From: Rhizomys pruinosus
Lineage: Eukaryota; Chordata; Mammalia; Rodentia; Spalacidae
Direction of reading: 5' to 3'
Assembly (NCBI GenBank): GCA_009823505.1
Contig: VZQC01009558.1
Span: 1,335,012-1,399,011 of the forward strand
Length of the DNA: 64,000 nt
This document shows, piece after piece, positions 21,560-31,619 of the stretch (the first letter of the stretch is position 1; each line of letters begins with the position of its first letter). Under the pieces are notes generated by a model that saw only the letters and a list, made by a program, of their open reading frames with translations, had not been told where the DNA came from and did no database searches. A program made the position numbers and the translations under genes.

Positions 21560-21950
21560 TCTGAACTAGGTGTGCTGGAGAGCTTCAGTGGTGAGTGTGA
21601 CACACCTGGGTGGAAGGAGCCTCACTGAGGAATGTCCTCCATCGGACTGGCCTGTGGCCATGTCTGTGGGCCATTTTCCTGATTGTTGAGTGATGTGGGA
21701 GGGCCCAGCCCATGCTTGGTGGGGCCACCCCTGGGCAGGGAGTCCTGTATTGAATAAGAAAGCAAGCTGAGCATGGGCCATTGGAACAAGCCAGTAATCA
21801 GTGAACCTCCATGGTCTGTGCTCCGGGTTCCTGCCCTGAGTTCCTGCCTTGGCTTCCCTTGATGATGGACTGTGCTGTGAGCCAAACAAACCCTTTCCTC
21901 CCCAAGTTGGTTTTGGTCAGTGTTTTTGTCATAGCAGTAGAAGGTCACTG
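21560..21950 (-). mobile_element. R2-type rodent repeat, copy B, antisense
   Basis: CATCGGACTGGCCTGTGGCC, GTGATGTGGGAGGGCCCAGC and CCTTTCCTCCCCAAGTTGG are strongly R2-like. The right edge of the inverted duplication (21,935) falls just inside its end. Confidence 0.7.
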
Positions 21951-23576
21951 GAATACTAGGCTTTGAGGATACTGTGATAAGTGAATAAAAATGCCTCCTG
22001 CCCTCTGTGGTCAGCACACCAAAGCTCCAGCCTTCTTCTGTTGAAAGTGTCAGCCCCACTCTCAACGGCAACCTTCCAAGTTCCTCTGATAAGACACTGA
22101 GACATTCTCACATCCCCGAGTTCAAAATCCCCTTTTTACTATTAGGTTGGAATACCACTATCTGATTAGGGATATTTTCTTGTTTTATTATTTTTAGAGT
22201 GAAACCTGGTATAGAAAGAGATCTCAAAGCCTTAAAATAGTTCAGCAAGAAATGGAATACATGTCCAGTGACCTAGATTCTCCTTAGATTCCTGTGACAT
22301 AGAGGTGTGGGAGAAAGGGCAGTCAGCTGCAAACACAGCCCTCTATTCCACTCCCGAGGGAGGTTACAGCATTGCCATTCCTGACTCTGGCACCCCAGCT
22401 AGAAACCCTACCCAAAGTTTAGACCGAGGGCTTGGCATCGAGAGTAGGCGTCCGTCCCAGTGAGAAGCCTAACGTGACCTTGACTCCCCTGTCAGAAACC
22501 CGGTTGCTGTAGCCTCAATTTAACCTACAAAAAAGAAAATTCCTTATGCAAATGTGTTTTCCTGAATCTCTCCGACGGAATGTGGACTTGTTTAGGACTG
22601 GTAAGTCAGCATGACAAACGACCTCTCCCTGAAATTGGGTAAGTGATACTGTATTCAACGACGCCAAAAATGAAGCCTCTCTTTATTAGAGAGGCTGCCA
22701 CGCTTTTTCCTATGTTGACTCATGTCTCCGCTTAAAGGAACACTTTCTCCTTGCAGAGTCCAGACAGTCATGTTTAGTGCATTTGTATGCTTACAAGTCC
22801 AGGAACTCTGAAAACTTAGCAAGGAAATGGCCTATGGCTTCCTACCCTCCTCCTGAAGAACAGGACACCTCTCCCTAGAAACCACTTTCCCAACCATTTT
22901 TGCCTCCCAGATGTCTAACTGCCTGTTTTCTTCGCCTGTTTTCCACCCCTAGGGCACTAGGGGGTTTGAGTTGGATTCTTGGGAGATAATGGCATGGCTC
23001 AGGGAAATAAGTACCTGGCTTTCCTCTCCCTGTGCCAGCGGAGACTACTGATTGGTGCTTCCGGACCTTGAGAAGCTCTGAAAGCAACAGAGCTCCTCGG
23101 ATTCCAGCGCTCCACCTTGTGAGGGCTGAGCGTGTCTGGGCAAGGCTGTGGGATCTGGCCGGCTCAGTGCTGATAAGGCAGAGCTGGCTCGGTCTGGGAG
23201 CACTCATTGCTCTTTTTTAAACTCCACGGCACCAGGGATGAAGTCACCTTTCTCCTTTTAAAACTGAGTAGATTTGCCCTATGAATCCCTGTCACTGCTG
23301 TGAGAACTTTGCTCTTTTTTTTCCACGACTGGACGTCAGACCTGGGTCTTCAGGTGAGTGAACTTTCACTTAGTAAGCTCTCATCCTGGAATACTTGGTT
23401 TCAGGGGACTTTGGAGGGCATCCCTGGGAATACAGGAGTGGGATCGGGGGAAACTGATTGTTGGGGGGTGTCCCTTGGCAGGTGGTCCTCCCCTGTAGAG
23501 TGGCAGATCCTAACTGGGTGGTTCAACTCTGAGCTGAGTGGTGGACAGGGGAATTGTAATGGGGCTTGTCTGGGTG
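21951..23576. other. Single-copy sequence; one weak exon-like site
   Basis: About 1.6 kb without recognisable transposons. At 23,352 an upstream segment ends in TTCAG followed by GTGAGTG, a consensus 5' splice site, and AT-rich TTTTTTAAACTCC lies upstream near 23,215. This could be a small first exon, but there is no open frame support. Confidence 0.35.
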
Positions 23577-23736
23577 CCTCTCCTGCAGCCTGTGTGGTGA
23601 CCTCATCAATGAGGCAGCTGGAGGTGACCTTCTTTGGGCTGGGGTCACCCAGATCTCCTCTCCTGTAGGCTGTGTGGTGACCTCATCAATGAGGCAGCTG
23701 GAGATGACCTTCTTTGGGCTGGGGTCACCCAGATCT
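23577..23736. repeat. 80-bp tandem duplication, two copies
   Basis: Two adjacent 80-base copies beginning CCTCTCCTG and sharing TGTGTGGTGACCTCATCAAT and GAGGCAGCTGGAG. Only a few substitutions separate them. Confidence 0.93.
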
Positions 23737-24439
23737 CCTTTGCCTTTTTAGACTCTGGCTTTTGTGTCAGCGTAGACCTGATGGATTTGGTGTGCAGAAA
23801 GACGACAGCTCTGTGGAGAGAGCTTCATTTTCTTCTTTAGCTGGTGGGAGTGCTTTCCTTCTTCCTCAGGCGTGTGGGAAGAGACAAAGGGGCTCAGGAT
23901 CCCTGTCCTGACACGCAGATACCTTGACTAAACAATGGCTGTGCTGCTGCATGTTTGACAGAAGCCTGCAGACACATCTCAGTGCTTGTCCACACAAGTT
24001 CGCTGAGGAAAAGGAACGCAAGACCTGTGTGGGGGGGGGGGGGATACACAGACCCTGTGATCCTAAGGACCATAGAGGCCCCTGTAATACTTTCTCTGAG
24101 CTCCAGGAGTTACTGTCACAGCTTGAGTTAAACAGATCCTGTTGGAAGGTTTGCTGACAGCATCTTGTCAGAGTGCTTCCTGCTGATGAATGGGTTTTGA
24201 AGAAGGAATTGACCCACTATCAAGTGACAACTTTGACGACAAAGAGCCCCTTATTTCCTGACATAGAACTCTGGCTCATACAAATATTTAGCACTATCTT
24301 AAAGATCACCAAAATGGGCTTCTTTTTTTAAAGACAAAAAAAAAAAAAGCCTCCTGCTTCAGCCTCCCAACTTCTGGGATCACAGAAAATTTGGCAACCA
24401 TGTTGCATTTAGAGAGGAGATGTTTGCCTTTATTTACTT
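23737..24439. other. Single-copy sequence with a G13 run
   Basis: No gene seen. A run of 13 G lies at about 24,030-24,042. A short antisense B1/B4-like scrap (CTCCTGCTTCAGCCTCCCAA) sits at 24,350-24,380. Confidence 0.45.
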
Positions 24440-24612
24440 ATGTATCTGTGTGTGTGTGTGTGTGTACACGCCCATGTACATGCCATAGCAGAATGTGGAG
24501 GTCAGAGGACAACTTGTAGGAGTTGGTTCTCTCCTTCTACCTGTGAGCTCCTGGGATCAAACCTAGGTCTTCAGACTTTGGCAAGTGCTGACTGCATGAC
24601 CCACCTCATAGT
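24440..24612 (-). mobile_element. B3 SINE, antisense, with (TG)n
   Basis: GTGGAGGTCAGAGGACAACT, GGAGTTGGTTCTCTCCTTC and GATCAAACCTAGGTCTTCAG are antisense B3 landmarks. The TG run marks its CA-rich tail. Confidence 0.85.
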
Positions 24613-24845
24613 CACACTTGTTTTAAATACAGTTGCTTATTGGCTGCTTGTCTTTGATGCACTCACTTCAAGCTCACTGTGCAGGACGCATCCTCACGAG
24701 AAACTGCCCATCCCTTACAGTCCCAGGGCTCAGTACAAAACATTGCTTAACTGTGGTGGATTCTAGTTTTACCACAGCCCCTCCTTTCTCTCAGCTTTCA
24801 TGTCTTATTTGGCAAAATGTCCATCAGGTTCAAACTCCAGGCTGT
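24613..24845. other. Single-copy flank of the 42-bp array
   Basis: No repeat or gene recognised. It ends in the sequence GGCTGTCTCCAGGGTCC that begins the array. Confidence 0.45.
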
Positions 24846-25618
24846 CTCCAGGGTCCATCCAGATCTTCCCACCTGCACAGACTCTGTCTCCAGGGTCCAT
24901 CCAGATCTTCCCACCTTCACAGACTCTGTCTCCAGGGTCCATCCAGATCTTCCCACCTTCACAGACTCTGTCTCCAGGGTCCATCCAGATCTTCCCACCT
25001 TCACAGACACTGTCTCCAGGGTCCATCCAGATCTTCCCACCTTCACAGACTCTGTCTCCAGGGTCCATCCAGATCTTCCCACCTTCACAGACACTGTCTC
25101 CAGGGTCCATCCAGATCTTCCCACCTTCACAGACTCTGTCTCCAGGGTCCATCCAGATCTTCCCACCTTCACAGACACTGTCTCCAGGGTCCATCCAGAT
25201 CTTCCCACCTTCACAGACTCTGTCTCCAGGGTCCATCCAGATCTTCCCACCTTCACAGACACTGTCTCCAGGGTCCATCCAGATCTTCCCACCTTCACAG
25301 ACTCTGTCTCCAGGGTCCATCCAGATCTTCCCACCTTCACAGACACTGTCTCCAGGGTCCATCCAGATCTTCCCACCTTCACAGACTCTGTCTCCAGGGT
25401 CCATCCAGATCTTCCCACCTTCACAGACACTGTCTCCAGGGTCCATCCAGATCTTCCCACCTTCACAGACTCTGTCTCCAGGGTCCATCCAGATCTTCCC
25501 ACCTTCACAGACTCTGTCTCCAGGGTCCATCCAGATCTTCCCACCTTCACAGACTCTGTCTCCAGGGTCCATCCCATCCAGATCTTCTCACCTTCACAGA
25601 CTCTGTCTCCAGAGTCCA
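24846..25618. repeat. 42-bp minisatellite, about 18 units, with 84-bp alternation
   Basis: The unit combines TCCAGGGTCCATCCAGATCT and TCCCACCTTCACAGACTCTG plus TC. In the central part, units alternate strictly between ...CAGACTCTG and ...CAGACACTG, giving an 84-base higher-order period. Edge units are more diverged. As 42 is a multiple of three, frames stay open on both strands for 250-338 codons. The peptides are simple repeats (for example SRVHPDLPTFTD) with no known domain. Confidence 0.96.
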
Positions 25619-25659
25619 TCCAGACCTTGCACCTGATATCTTCTTTTGAATTCTAGCTC

Positions 25660-26180
25660 CTTTAGGTTTTTTCCTGGTACTGGAGATTGGACCCAGAGCC
25701 TGGTGCATGCTGGGCAAGTGCCCCGCTGCTGAGCGATGTTGGTGTCCTCTATTTCCTTTATTTTATTTTATTTTATTTTATTTTATTTTATTTTATTTTA
25801 TTTTATTTTATTTATTTCTGTATGTGTATGAATGTATTGTTTGCATGCAAGTCTGTGCACCCGTGACGTGCAATGCCGCAGAGATCAGAAGAGGGCATCG
25901 GACTCCCCTGGAACTGGAATTCTCCTGGAATTAGAGTTTCAGACGGCTCTCGGCCGCCATGTGGGTGCTGGGGATCGAACCCGGGTCCTCTGCAAGAGCG
26001 GTCGGCGCTCTTAACCACTAGGCCATAGCTCCAGCCCCCCCTCTGTTTCCTTTTTATTTTGATTCAGGGTCTCATTAAGTTGCCAAAGCTGGTCTTGGAC
26101 TTGCCGAGCCCAGGTAGTTCCTGGACTTGGGATCCTCCTGCCTCAGTGTCCTAAGTATCTGGCAATACAGGCCTCATTGC
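25660..26180 (-). mobile_element. B4-like (B1+ID) SINE, antisense, split by a B2
   Basis: 25,660-25,741 is the antisense ID-like half (GGAGATTGGACCCAGAGCC, GGGCAAGTGCC). 26,040-26,180 is the B1-like half (CAGGGTCTCATTAAGTTGCC, GGATCCTCCTGCCTCAGTG). The order fits a B4-type element read on the minus strand. A B2 sits between the halves. Confidence 0.7.
25757..26037 (-). mobile_element. B2 SINE, antisense, with (TTTTA)n tail
   Basis: Full antisense B2 ending CTCTTAACCACTAGGCCATA and CTCCAGCCCC. Its A-rich tail has expanded to about 11 TTTTA repeats (25,757-25,812). CCTCTATTTCCTTT and CCTCTGTTTCCTTT on the two sides are the probable target-site duplication. Confidence 0.93.
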
Positions 26181-26204
26181 CAGGCTTGATCCAGCTTCAT
26201 TAAT

Positions 26205-26290
26205 TCTTGGCGTGATCTTAGCCTAATGACTAAACCTTCTTTAGACTCATTTTCCTCCAGTGGGAATTGAAAATAAGGCCTGTTTCTAAG
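26205..26290 (+). mobile_element. MIR fragment
   Basis: GTGATCTTAGCCTAATGACT, AGACTCATTTTCCTCCAGTG and GAAAATAAGG follow the MIR core order. Degraded. Confidence 0.5.
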
Positions 26291-27634
26291 ATTGGTAGAA
26301 AAATTGGGAACAATTTTTAGAAGACCTTGACACAGGGCACACAAGTGACATGAGTGAGGGCACAACGGGGTGGGTGCAGTGGGGCCTGTGCAGCGAGCAG
26401 GTTCGTGCACACCTGCAGACAGAGAGTGAACAGAGCCACCACAGGACGTTTGAGATTCAAGATCCTCAGAAATGTTGAGTTATGGGGTTCTCTGATACTG
26501 ACATCAAATCTCCCAGAGGGCTTTATGCTTTCAGAGTGATTTAAGGGCATTCATGTTGGTGGTTTAAGGGAGAGCACTCATTCATTCCTGTATACATAAA
26601 CTCCTCACTACTTTTTCCTTCCGAGATGGATAGTAACTTTTCTCCTTTGACTCTGTGATCAGCTGACTGAGAAGAAAGTGACATGCAGGGAGACGATTTG
26701 AGCTTCATCCTGTGCTTCTCCACCCACGTGTTCTGGGAGAAGTCAACATCAGAAAAACCACATACTGGTAAATTGGCACTCTGGAAAATGAACAAACCAA
26801 TCTGAATTCTAGTGCTGCCAATTTTCATGGCGTAAACATTCCCTGGGTAGCCATTTCAAGCTACCCAAATGGCAGCCTTGAATGCAGAGATGAGCAATGT
26901 GCTTATCAGCTCTCAGCCCTGGCCCATGATGGCCATGGCTTTTGGACCACTGTTGTGTGCAAAAGCCCATCTCAACCACATGTGTGGAGAGGCTGCAGGA
27001 GACAGGCAGCCTGGTAAAGACAGAACAAAGGTCTTTGGGTGAGTGCAGACCAAACTACTGTCTGCCGTGTGGGAATGTGTTGAGAGCTGCACTACTCAGC
27101 ACAGCTGCATAAGAACCCCAGGAGATAGCAATTTTATTGTCTAAGTTGGGGTACACTTTATGTAGCCTTAGATAACTGAAGTGAGGTGTTTGCCTCCTTT
27201 ACTCAGACTCCAGCCTAGATAGAGCCCCTAAGCTAGTGTTAGGGTCTTAGAAGAATCCATCTAGTGAGATATTTAGTTTAAAAGCCCAAGGTTGTTATTT
27301 CGCTTTTATTTTTGAAAAGCAGTATCAATGAGTGAACAATTTGATTGGAAGGAAAAGAACAACTCAATTATTGTGCTAACAAGTCTTCTCGTTCTAACAA
27401 GTTCACTGGGAAAATGTCTCTGAAATGTGCTTCTGTCTCCTCACTCAGAGCTCTGCTGAAGTTCTGTCCTGTTCTCTTGACCCTGTCTCATCTTTCTTGT
27501 GGTTTTAGAGGAAGTAAGTAGAACAGAGAAAGTATAAAATTAGGGAATTCTTCAACAGAAAGTGGCTGAGACCTCCAGAAAAAAGCAGCAAAGAGAAGGG
27601 TTGAAAACAAGTATAAGAGAAAACAGATTAGCTG
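26291..27634. other. Single-copy sequence, no gene seen
   Basis: 1.3 kb without recognisable transposons or exons. Confidence 0.4.
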
Positions 27635-27870
27635 TTAAGGGCGTCAATCTTGACACCAGATGGATTGCGTTCGCATTTAGATTCTGACACTATAATTATA
27701 CTCGGCCGACCCTGGAAAGCATCGTGACATCTCCTGCATCCGCTCCCCTTGTTTCTCAGATCTGGAAGATAGTTTTATTGAACAGATCTCACGAAGATAA
27801 AGTGAGATATTGTAGAGTGACAATTACACAGTGTCCCACACATGCGTGCTACGTAAGTCAGCACCAGCTA
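27635..27870 (+). mobile_element. MIR SINE, near full length, old
   Basis: It follows the MIR consensus from GTTAAGGGCGTCAATCTTGA through TTTCTCAGATCTGGAAGATA and GATAAAGTGAGATATTG to CACAGTGTCCCACACAT. Strong divergence fits pre-rodent age. Confidence 0.65.
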
Positions 27871-28204
27871 ATGGTGATCGTGCTGACATGATGCTCTCGA
27901 GAGTGCTGTCCTCATCCTGAAGCCATGGAACCCCTGGAAAACTTAAGAGATTTAGTCAGCCATGCTAGAGGTGCCCAGATAAGCCTTTGGTCAGCGTTTG
28001 CTTGTGTTGCAAATACCCATCTTCCTACAAGGACTTTTTTTTCTCTTACTGCCCCAAATGTGTTTCCAAAGGCTTACGAAGCCTTGCTGTGAGGTGTTTG
28101 GGGCTTTGCTTTTGATTTCTTCTGAGTTGTCTTATGACCCTCTTCTCACCTGTGAAACTGGTATTGAGTAGCTCAAAGCTGGAAACACTCCAACCATTGT
28201 TATT
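27871..28204. other. Single-copy sequence, no gene seen
   Basis: Nothing recognised. Confidence 0.4.
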
Positions 28205-28420
28205 TTGAAACTAGTTTAGTTGCTGGGGGGACGATTCCATCAGTATGGTGCTTGAGCCATGAAGACCTCAGTTGGAACCTCTGCACGCACATTAAAGCCC
28301 TGTGTGGCAACATATGCCTATAATCTTAGAGCTGGAGAGGTGGAGACAGGAGGATTCCTGTCACTTGCTGGCATGCCAGTCTATATGAATCAGTGAGCTC
28401 CAGGGTCACTGTGAGACATG

Positions 28421-28643
28421 CTGGAGAAATGGCTCAGTGGTTAAGGCATGTATTACTCTTGCAGAAGACCCAAGTTCAGTTCCCAGCATGCACAGCAGGT
28501 GGTTCATAACCACCTGTAACCCCAGCTCTGGGGGAATCCAACACCCCCATAAGCACCAGCGTTCACATACATGTTCACACACAGATCCACACATACACAC
28601 ATAATTAAAATAATAAAATAAATATTTTTTCAATATGTCAAGC
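28421..28643 (+). mobile_element. B2-family SINE, sense, nested
   Basis: GCTGGAGAAATGGCTCAGTG, AAGTTCAGTTCCCAGCATG and AATTAAAATAATAAAATAAA tail. Confidence 0.85.
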
Positions 28644-28644
28644 C

Positions 28645-28795
28645 AGTCTTCATAGTACTTGCCTTTAATCCAGGACTCAGGAGGCAGAGGCAGGTGGATC
28701 TCTGTGAGATCAAGACCAGCCTGATGTACACAGTGAGTTCCAGGCCAGCTGGGGCTATAGCGAGACTCTGTCTCAAAACAACAACAAACATAATA
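28645..28795 (+). mobile_element. B1 SINE, sense, nested
   Basis: TTGCCTTTAATCCAGGACTC to GACTCTGTCTCAAAACAAC, directly after the B2 tail. Confidence 0.87.
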
Positions 28796-28845
28796 AAATA
28801 TGGAGAAAAGGCATTTGAGGAAGACACCCAATATTGACCTGTGGT

Positions 28846-28847
<2 letters not shown>

Positions 28848-28887
<40 letters not shown>
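28848..28887. repeat. (CA)n microsatellite
   Basis: About 20 CA repeats forming the 3' end of the composite SINE. Confidence 0.95.
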
Positions 28888-28889
<2 letters not shown>

Positions 28890-28890
28890 G

Positions 28891-29363
28891 GGAGACATTG
28901 AAGTTAGGTGACTTTTGCAGGTATCTTGTGCCATGATGTTCAAGAATGTAGTTACCAGCTCAGTTGCCACTTATCTTGGGAGAGAGGTCAGAGCAAAGCA
29001 GAAACTCACTCAAGAGCAAGGGTTGAATGTTCAGCTCACCTAGGTCATTCATACCGTTTGAATAACAAGTTTTAATCTATGGATTGACTTTTGGTCAGTC
29101 TATTGATGTAGAAGTTTTAGATCAAGAATGATACAAACATTCTGACCTTTGAAGAACAGCTGGTTCATGTATTTTCCATCTCTCACTATGGGTATCTCTA
29201 GGTCATCAGGCTGTGGTCCTCGTCACACAGCCTCCCTAGGTGCTGACATTTTGCATTGTTGGACTGCGGTATCAGAGCCAGGTCACTGAGGCCGGTGCCC
29301 GCACATGCACTCAGAATTATCCAGCTCCACAAATTCATCTGTGTGGGGATAGCACCGGATGCA
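28891..29363. other. Single-copy sequence, no gene seen
   Basis: Nothing recognised apart from ordinary unique sequence. Confidence 0.4.
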
Positions 29364-29507
29364 GGTTTTTTGAGACAAGGTCTCCCTGTAGCCCCAGCTG
29401 GTCTGGAACTTGCTATGTAGACCAGGCAGGCCTCAATCTTACAGAGCTCCTCCTGCCTCAGCCTCCCCATGTGCTGGGATGAAAGGCGTGAGCCACCACA
29501 CCCAGCC
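29364..29507 (-). mobile_element. B1 SINE, antisense
   Basis: GAGACAAGGTCTCCCTGTAG to GAGCCACCACACCCAGCC, flanked by imperfect GATGCAGG/GCATGCAA. Confidence 0.9.
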
Positions 29508-29839
29508 ATTGCATGCAATTTTTAATCACGTGGTCTTCATGTAACTACCACCTCAAGAAGACACAAAGCCATGACCTAACCTCAGGCTTCTGTGTGCCAC
29601 CCTGTCCATTAGCCTGTGGTTCTACGAAGGGAAGCATGCAGCATTGGCATTGGCCCAGTACCCTGTGGGCCACTAGGCTTGTGCATGACTGCCTGCTGAC
29701 TCTTTCTCATGAGCAGGTCCAGGGCACAGCGTGGATGTGGCACAGCATGGATGCACCGCAGTTTGTTTGCCTAGTTGAGGTTCTGCTCAGTGGAGGATGT
29801 TTAGGTTGTTTCTACTTATGGTTACTACAAATGTATTTG

Positions 29840-30790
29840 TTTCCTTTTTGCTGTGAGGAAATGTGTGGTGGCAAGTAACTTGGCTTACATTCTGGGTGAG
29901 CCGTCCACTGTGGCTTACAGTCTGGGTGAGCCATCCACTGTGGCTTATAGTCTGAGTGAGCCATCCACCGTGGCTTACAGTCTGGGTGGGCTGTCCACCA
30001 TGGCTTACAGTCTGGGTGGGCCGTCCACCGTGGCTTACATTCTGGGTGAGCCGTCCACTGTGGCTTACATTCTGGGTGAGCCGTCCACCGTGGCTTACAG
30101 TCTGGGTGAGCCGTCCACCGTGGCTTACAGTCTGGGTGGGCCATCCACCGTGGCTTACAGTCTGGGTGGGCCGTCCACCGTGGCTTACAGTCTGGGTGGG
30201 CCGTCCACCATGGCTTACAGTCTGGGTGGGCCGTCCACCGTGGATTACAGTCTGGGTGGGCCGTCCACCGTGGCTTACATTCTGGGTGAGCCGTCCACTG
30301 TGGCTTACAGTCTGGGTGAGCCGTCCACTGTGGCTTATAGTCTGAGTGAGCCGTCCACCGTGGCTTACAGTCTGGGTGGGCCGTCCACCGTGGCTTACAG
30401 TCTGGGTGGGCCGTCCACCGTGGCTTACAGTCTGGGTGGGCCGTCCACCGTGGCTTACAGTCTGGGTGGGCCGTCCACCGTGGCTTACAGTCTGGGTGGG
30501 CCGTCCACCGTGGCTTACAGTTTGGGTGGGCCGTCCACCGTGGCTTACAGTCTGGCTGTCTATCATGGCAGGGAAGGTGTGCTGCAGGGGTGTGAAGCAG
30601 CAGGTCATGTGGCATCTGCAGTCAGGAAGCAGAAAGGAGACAGGAAGTGGGGGTGGGCTGTGAACCCTCAAGGCGCTAACTCTAACAGAGTGACCAATAC
30701 TCCAGCTCCTGAAGATCCCACAGTCTTCCAAACAGCACCACCAGCTGGTATACCAAATGTTCAAACATAGGAGCTGGAGGGAGATATTTC
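29840..30790 (+). mobile_element. R2-type rodent repeat, copy C, expanded inside
   Basis: 29,840-29,880 is the R2 start (TTGCTGTGAGGAAATG, AAGTAACTTGGCTTACA). 30,560-30,790 is its continuation (CATGGCAGGGAAGGTGTG, CAGTCAGGAAGCAGAAAGG, ACAGCACCACCAGCTGG). In other R2 copies these parts are contiguous; here a 30-bp minisatellite lies between them. Confidence 0.7.
29881..30558. repeat. 30-bp minisatellite, 22 full units plus a partial
   Basis: The unit reads TGGCTTACAGTCTGGGTGGG then CCGTCCACCG. Variants CATTCTGGGTGAG and CTTATAGTCTGAG occur in runs, showing block-wise duplication. The period is divisible by three, so open frames of up to 325 codons appear on both strands (for example AYSLGGPSTV). 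These are not considered genes. Confidence 0.96.
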
Positions 30791-31061
30791 ACATTCAAAC
30801 TGTAACAGTAAACGTGTCATAATCACTCGTGTGCAAACTTCTGCAAGAGGAGGTTTTATGCCTCTAAGATAAATGCTTGAAGATATCTGGTCCTTATGGA
30901 AAGTCCATTTTCAGTTTTAACAGAAATTGCCACACTTGTTTTAGAGGGGGCGTTACATTTTATATTGCCTCCAGCCGTGTGGTAATGCAGTTGGTATCTT
31001 TGCAGCATTTGGTATGGTTAGTATTTCTTTTACTAATATTTTATTATTTCCTTTTTTTGTG

Positions 31062-31071
31062 CTTGTGTGTG

Positions 31072-31121
<50 letters not shown>
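31062..31121. repeat. (GT)n microsatellite
   Basis: About 30 GT repeats with one GCGT interruption. Confidence 0.95.
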
Positions 31122-31122
<1 letters not shown>

Positions 31123-31123
<1 letters not shown>

Positions 31124-31206
31124 TTTTTGAGACAGGGTCTCCCTGTAGCCACAGCTGGCCTGGAATGCGCTCTGTAGACCAGGTTGGCCTTGAACTCACA
31201 GACATC
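31123..31206 (-). mobile_element. B1 SINE, antisense, truncated
   Basis: CTTTTTGAGACAGGGTCTCC to GGCCTTGAACTCACAGAC; the B1 head is missing, replaced by a B2-like segment. Confidence 0.88.
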
Positions 31207-31211
31207 ATATT

Positions 31212-31403
31212 TTATGCAGAGTGTAATCCCTACGTGTAGGTGGGCGCACCCGTGTTGTGTAATGCCTGCAGGGGGTCAGAAGAGGATGTCAGAGGCCCTG
31301 GAACTGGAGTTAAAGATGATTGTTAGCCATTGCTGGGAATTGAACCTGGGTCCTCTGCAAGAACAGCCAGTGGTCTCAGCCACTGAGCCATCTCTCCAGC
31401 TCC
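31212..31403 (-). mobile_element. B2-family SINE, antisense, tail missing
   Basis: GGTCAGAAGAGGATGTCAGA, GAATTGAACCTGGGTCCTC, CCACTGAGCCATCTCTCCAG. Confidence 0.85.
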
Positions 31404-31587
31404 ATGATTCTATTTCTTATTTTACTTATTCTGATGGGTAATGATCTTTGACTGTAGTTTTCATCTGTGCTTTCCTGGTGGGTGGCCTGATGTTGTTGGA
31501 CTTCTACAAATGTGGTTATTTGCTGTCAGTATGTTCTTTCAGTAGTATGTGTATTCATGTATTTTGCCTGTTAAACAATTGGTAAAA

Positions 31588-31594
<7 letters not shown>

Positions 31595-31619
<25 letters not shown>
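31595..31619. repeat. (AT)n microsatellite
   Basis: About 12 AT repeats in the LINE-1 remnant. Confidence 0.9.

Larger units (their letters stand above)
28205..28890 (+). mobile_element. Composite SINE, sense, split by B2 and B1
   Basis: The 5' part (28,205-28,420) ends AGTGAGCTCCAGGGTCACTG, and the 3' part (28,796-28,890) reads GAGGAAGACACCCAATATTG then GACCTGTGGTCTGCACACAC. The intervening 375 bases are a B2 and a B1. This is the sense version of the 3,766-3,965 element. Confidence 0.65.

Noticed and set aside
23300..23360. Possible first exon ending TTCAG/GTGAGT
   Set aside because: A single donor-like site without an acceptor, CpG enrichment or open frame is expected by chance in this length of DNA.
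24805..25656. Open frames of 250-338 codons on both strands
   Set aside because: They lie in a 42-bp tandem repeat whose period keeps every frame open; there is no domain, and the frames mirror each other on opposite strands.
24846..30558. Regularly spaced repeats resembling a CRISPR array
   Set aside because: There are no unique spacers; the units are contiguous tandem copies in a rodent genome.
29787..30770. 305- and 325-codon repetitive frames
   Set aside because: They are a 30-bp minisatellite; same period effect.
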